NCBI RefSeq assembly: GCF_004801285.1 | Contig: NZ_SSNY01000019.1 | Span: 1 to 50,793, forward strand | Direction of reading: 5' to 3' | Length of the DNA: 50,793 nucleotides | Source of the DNA: Ollibium composti | GTDB taxonomy: Bacteria > Pseudomonadota > Alphaproteobacteria > Rhizobiales > Rhizobiaceae | Shown here: positions 50,673-50,793 of the stretch, in pieces | Layout: each line of letters begins with the position of its first letter | Numbering within the stretch: position 1 is the stretch's first letter | Made by a program: the position numbers and the translations under genes | The notes under the pieces: generated by a model | Databases searched by the model: none | What the model saw: only the letters and a program-made list of their open reading frames with translations | What the model was told of the DNA's origin: nothing

Positions 50673-50793
50673 GCTCAGGACTCATTAATCATAGCCAGAA
50701 GATGACGGCGGCAGCGATGCAGATTGCCGAGAAGAAGGTGTGGGCGCAGCGGTCGTAGCGGGTTGCGATGCGCCGCCAGTCTTTGAGCTTGGC
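50673..50793 (-). mobile_element. End of an IS5/IS427-type insertion sequence (partial)
   Basis: The window ends inside the 3' part of a transposase gene. The presumed terminus (GCTCAGGACTCATTAAT) abuts CTAG at 50670-50673, a sequence type often targeted by IS427-group elements. The boundary is inferred from this arrangement. Confidence 0.6.
50689..50793 (-). CDS. IS5-family transposase, C-terminal end (partial)
   Basis: 34 C-terminal residues plus the stop: AKLKDWRRIATRYDRCAH... continuing to a hydrophobic end AAAVIFWL. 'KDWRRIATRYDR' is the characteristic C-terminal segment of IS5/IS427-group DDE transposases. The rest of the gene runs off the right edge. Confidence 0.85.
   Translation of the reverse strand, partial: AKLKDWRRIATRYDRCAHTFFSAICIAAAVIFWL

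Overview
The window is high-GC alphaproteobacterial DNA, most likely from the Hyphomicrobiales (a Mesorhizobium-like or related Phyllobacteriaceae genome). The clues are FixJ-type regulators, a DUF1344 secreted protein, a riboswitch-controlled ThiXYZ/YkoF cluster and the gene style. This assignment rests on protein families only. No tRNA, rRNA, CRISPR array or phage gene was seen. Insertion-sequence ends lie at both edges: the 3' end of an IS21-type element at bases 1-125 and the end of an IS5/IS427-type element from about base 50673. Gene relics (a ParE toxin tail, a broken SDR copy, a LysR fragment) mark it as accessory, rearranged DNA.

Region 1 (0.7-1.9 kb) holds a WYL regulator divergent from a VOC/glyoxalase-like protein, with a perfect 10-bp dyad between them. 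Region 2 (2.4-18.5 kb) is the centrepiece. A NarX/NarL-type two-component pair is divergent from a 2,440-residue animal-type haem peroxidase that carries RTX calcium-binding blocks and an Asp/His-rich tract. After a perfect 14-bp hairpin come a type I secretion ABC exporter, a membrane-anchored RTX protein and an HlyD-type adaptor, all overlapping. A convergent LuxR-type regulator with a degenerate receiver closes the block. No TolC-type outer-membrane gene is present. The inferred picture is a secreted, calcium-folded peroxidase with its own exporter and regulators.

Region 3 (19-30 kb) is a run of small redox and stress genes: an SDR, a Tat-exported chloroperoxidase-like hydrolase, a GNAT, a DUF1810 protein, a solitary cytochrome b, two AhpD-like proteins (one missing a redox cysteine), a beta-class GST, an orphan histidine kinase, a DUF1344 protein, a secreted alpha/beta hydrolase, an NmrA-like SDR with a broken copy beside it, a secreted cupin and a CBS protein. 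Three near-identical 12-bp motifs (ACYTTGGTACRG) sit 90-131 bp before three of these genes.

Region 4 (30-38 kb) has a multi-PAS histidine kinase overlapping a FixJ-like regulator, a lone receiver and a second FixJ-like regulator, then an EmrA/EmrB-type efflux pair divergent from a TetR regulator with two palindromic operators. Region 5 (38.5-41.9 kb) is a thiamine-precursor ABC transporter operon (YkoF-like protein, permease, ATPase, THI5/NMT1-like binding protein) under a TPP riboswitch. Region 6 (42-43.6 kb) is a winged-helix/TPR regulator divergent from a small secreted protein. Region 7 (44-50.4 kb) is a run of minus-strand NAD(P)-dependent oxidoreductases (two SDRs, one epimerase-like, three F420-reductase-like proteins, one fused to an NTF2-like domain) divergent from a LysR regulator.
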